The translations under genes were made by a program, and so were the position numbers. A stretch of DNA of 14,803 nt from Bacilli bacterium. GTDB lineage: Bacteria > Bacillota_I > Bacilli_A > RF39 > UBA660. Within the stretch, counting starts at the first letter, position 1. Every line of letters starts with the position of its first letter. Location: positions 1 to 14,803 of the forward strand of contig JAFZPS010000004.1 in assembly GCA_017550205.1 (NCBI GenBank). Direction: 5' to 3'. This document shows, piece after piece, positions 14,375 to 14,803 of this stretch. The notes below the pieces were generated by a model that worked only from the letters and a program-made list of their open reading frames with translations, was not told where the DNA came from and searched no databases.

Positions 14375-14383
14375 TGGTATAAT
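14375..14383 (+). promoter_or_regulatory. Extended -10 promoter of the last gene
   Basis: TGGTATAAT, one base after the terminator T run, no separate -35. The same layout is present at 12930-12938. Confidence 0.65.
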
Positions 14384-14398
14384 TTAATTGGTGATTAT

Positions 14399-14803
14399 GT
14401 GAAAGATAATAAGATATTTAAAATATGTATAATGATACTTAATGTTATAGGAATAGTATGTTTAATATATTATATGATTCCATATGTTAGACATGATATG
14501 AGTATACCTAATCCTAATTCTATGATAGTTAGTTATTCTTGGGATGCTAGTGGATTTATATTAACACTTGGCTTAATACCTTTATTAATTGTTAATACAT
14601 TAGCTTTTATATTTATAAAAACAAAACTAAGAATATTATATTTTATTCCTAGTTTAATATGTTTAATAATAGTAATACATTACTTAGTATTTAGTACTAA
14701 TTGGAAAGATGCAGACCAACCAAAACCAATAGAGTCAATGAAATGTTCAACTGAGGGAAGAAATTATATATATAAAATATATAAAGAAGATGATGGGACA
14801 TAT
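14399..14803 (+). CDS. Partial membrane protein, GTG start, runs off the window
   Basis: The frame is open for 135 codons to the window end with no stop. I propose the GTG at 14399 (VKDNKIFKICMIML...), with GGTGAT (14390-14395) as the ribosome site, the same type used by ftsY and ffh. The only nearby ATG (14397) is followed at once by TGA in another frame; an in-frame ATG at codon 12 is the alternative. Three predicted membrane helices (about residues 6-27, 52-73, 79-97) are followed by a soluble segment beginning FSTNWKDADQPKP and including a Tyr/Lys-rich stretch. Family not recognised; the C-terminus is missing. Confidence 0.75.
   Translation, partial: MKDNKIFKICIMILNVIGIVCLIYYMIPYVRHDMSIPNPNSMIVSYSWDASGFILTLGLIPLLIVNTLAFIFIKTKLRILYFIPSLICLIIVIHYLVFSTNWKDADQPKPIESMKCSTEGRNYIYKIYKEDDGTY

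Overview
The window comes from a very AT-rich, low-GC Gram-positive chromosome (Firmicutes/Bacilli side). The gene set (rny, rnjA, ftsY, ylxM, ffh, Xre-type regulators, Shine-Dalgarno sites of the AGGAGG/GGTGAT type) fits a small-genome, gut-type Bacilli lineage near the Mollicutes (RF39/Erysipelotrichia-like); that placement is inference. No TGA lies inside any called gene and every Trp I read is TGG, so the standard bacterial code is used rather than the mycoplasma code. No tRNA, rRNA, CRISPR array or insertion sequence is visible.

Region 1 (1-4380) is an RNA-decay neighbourhood. It holds an unrecognised 163-aa gene, then rny (RNase Y), then a small orphan protein that looks like the N-terminal domain of DUF1016/YhcG-type nucleases. 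Converging on it from the minus strand is an RNase J gene, with a shared bidirectional terminator between them.

Region 2 (4381-6269) holds a 595-aa minus-strand protein with coiled coil, putative winged helix and calcineurin-like phosphoesterase. It diverges from ftsY, and the two promoters have abutting -35 boxes.

Region 3 (6286-11447) is the protein-targeting locus: ftsY, a small three-helix membrane protein, ylxM, and ffh. A HerA/DUF87 ATPase gene with its own promoter and terminator sits between ylxM and ffh, where many Firmicutes have ylxM directly next to ffh.

Region 4 (11448-14803) is accessory: a two-gene unit (two-helix membrane protein plus a small soluble protein), a DUF6442-like membrane protein with its Xre repressor and a pair of matching operators, an unrecognised 227-aa protein, an Xre/membrane/zinc-ribbon protein, and a GTG-started membrane protein cut by the window edge.

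The genome is very compact. Stop codons often sit in the loop or arm of the terminator hairpin, and the next promoter often starts at the U-tract. The items most worth following are the HerA gene inside the SRP locus, the phosphoesterase architecture, and the orphan DUF1016_N-like gene next to RNase Y and RNase J.
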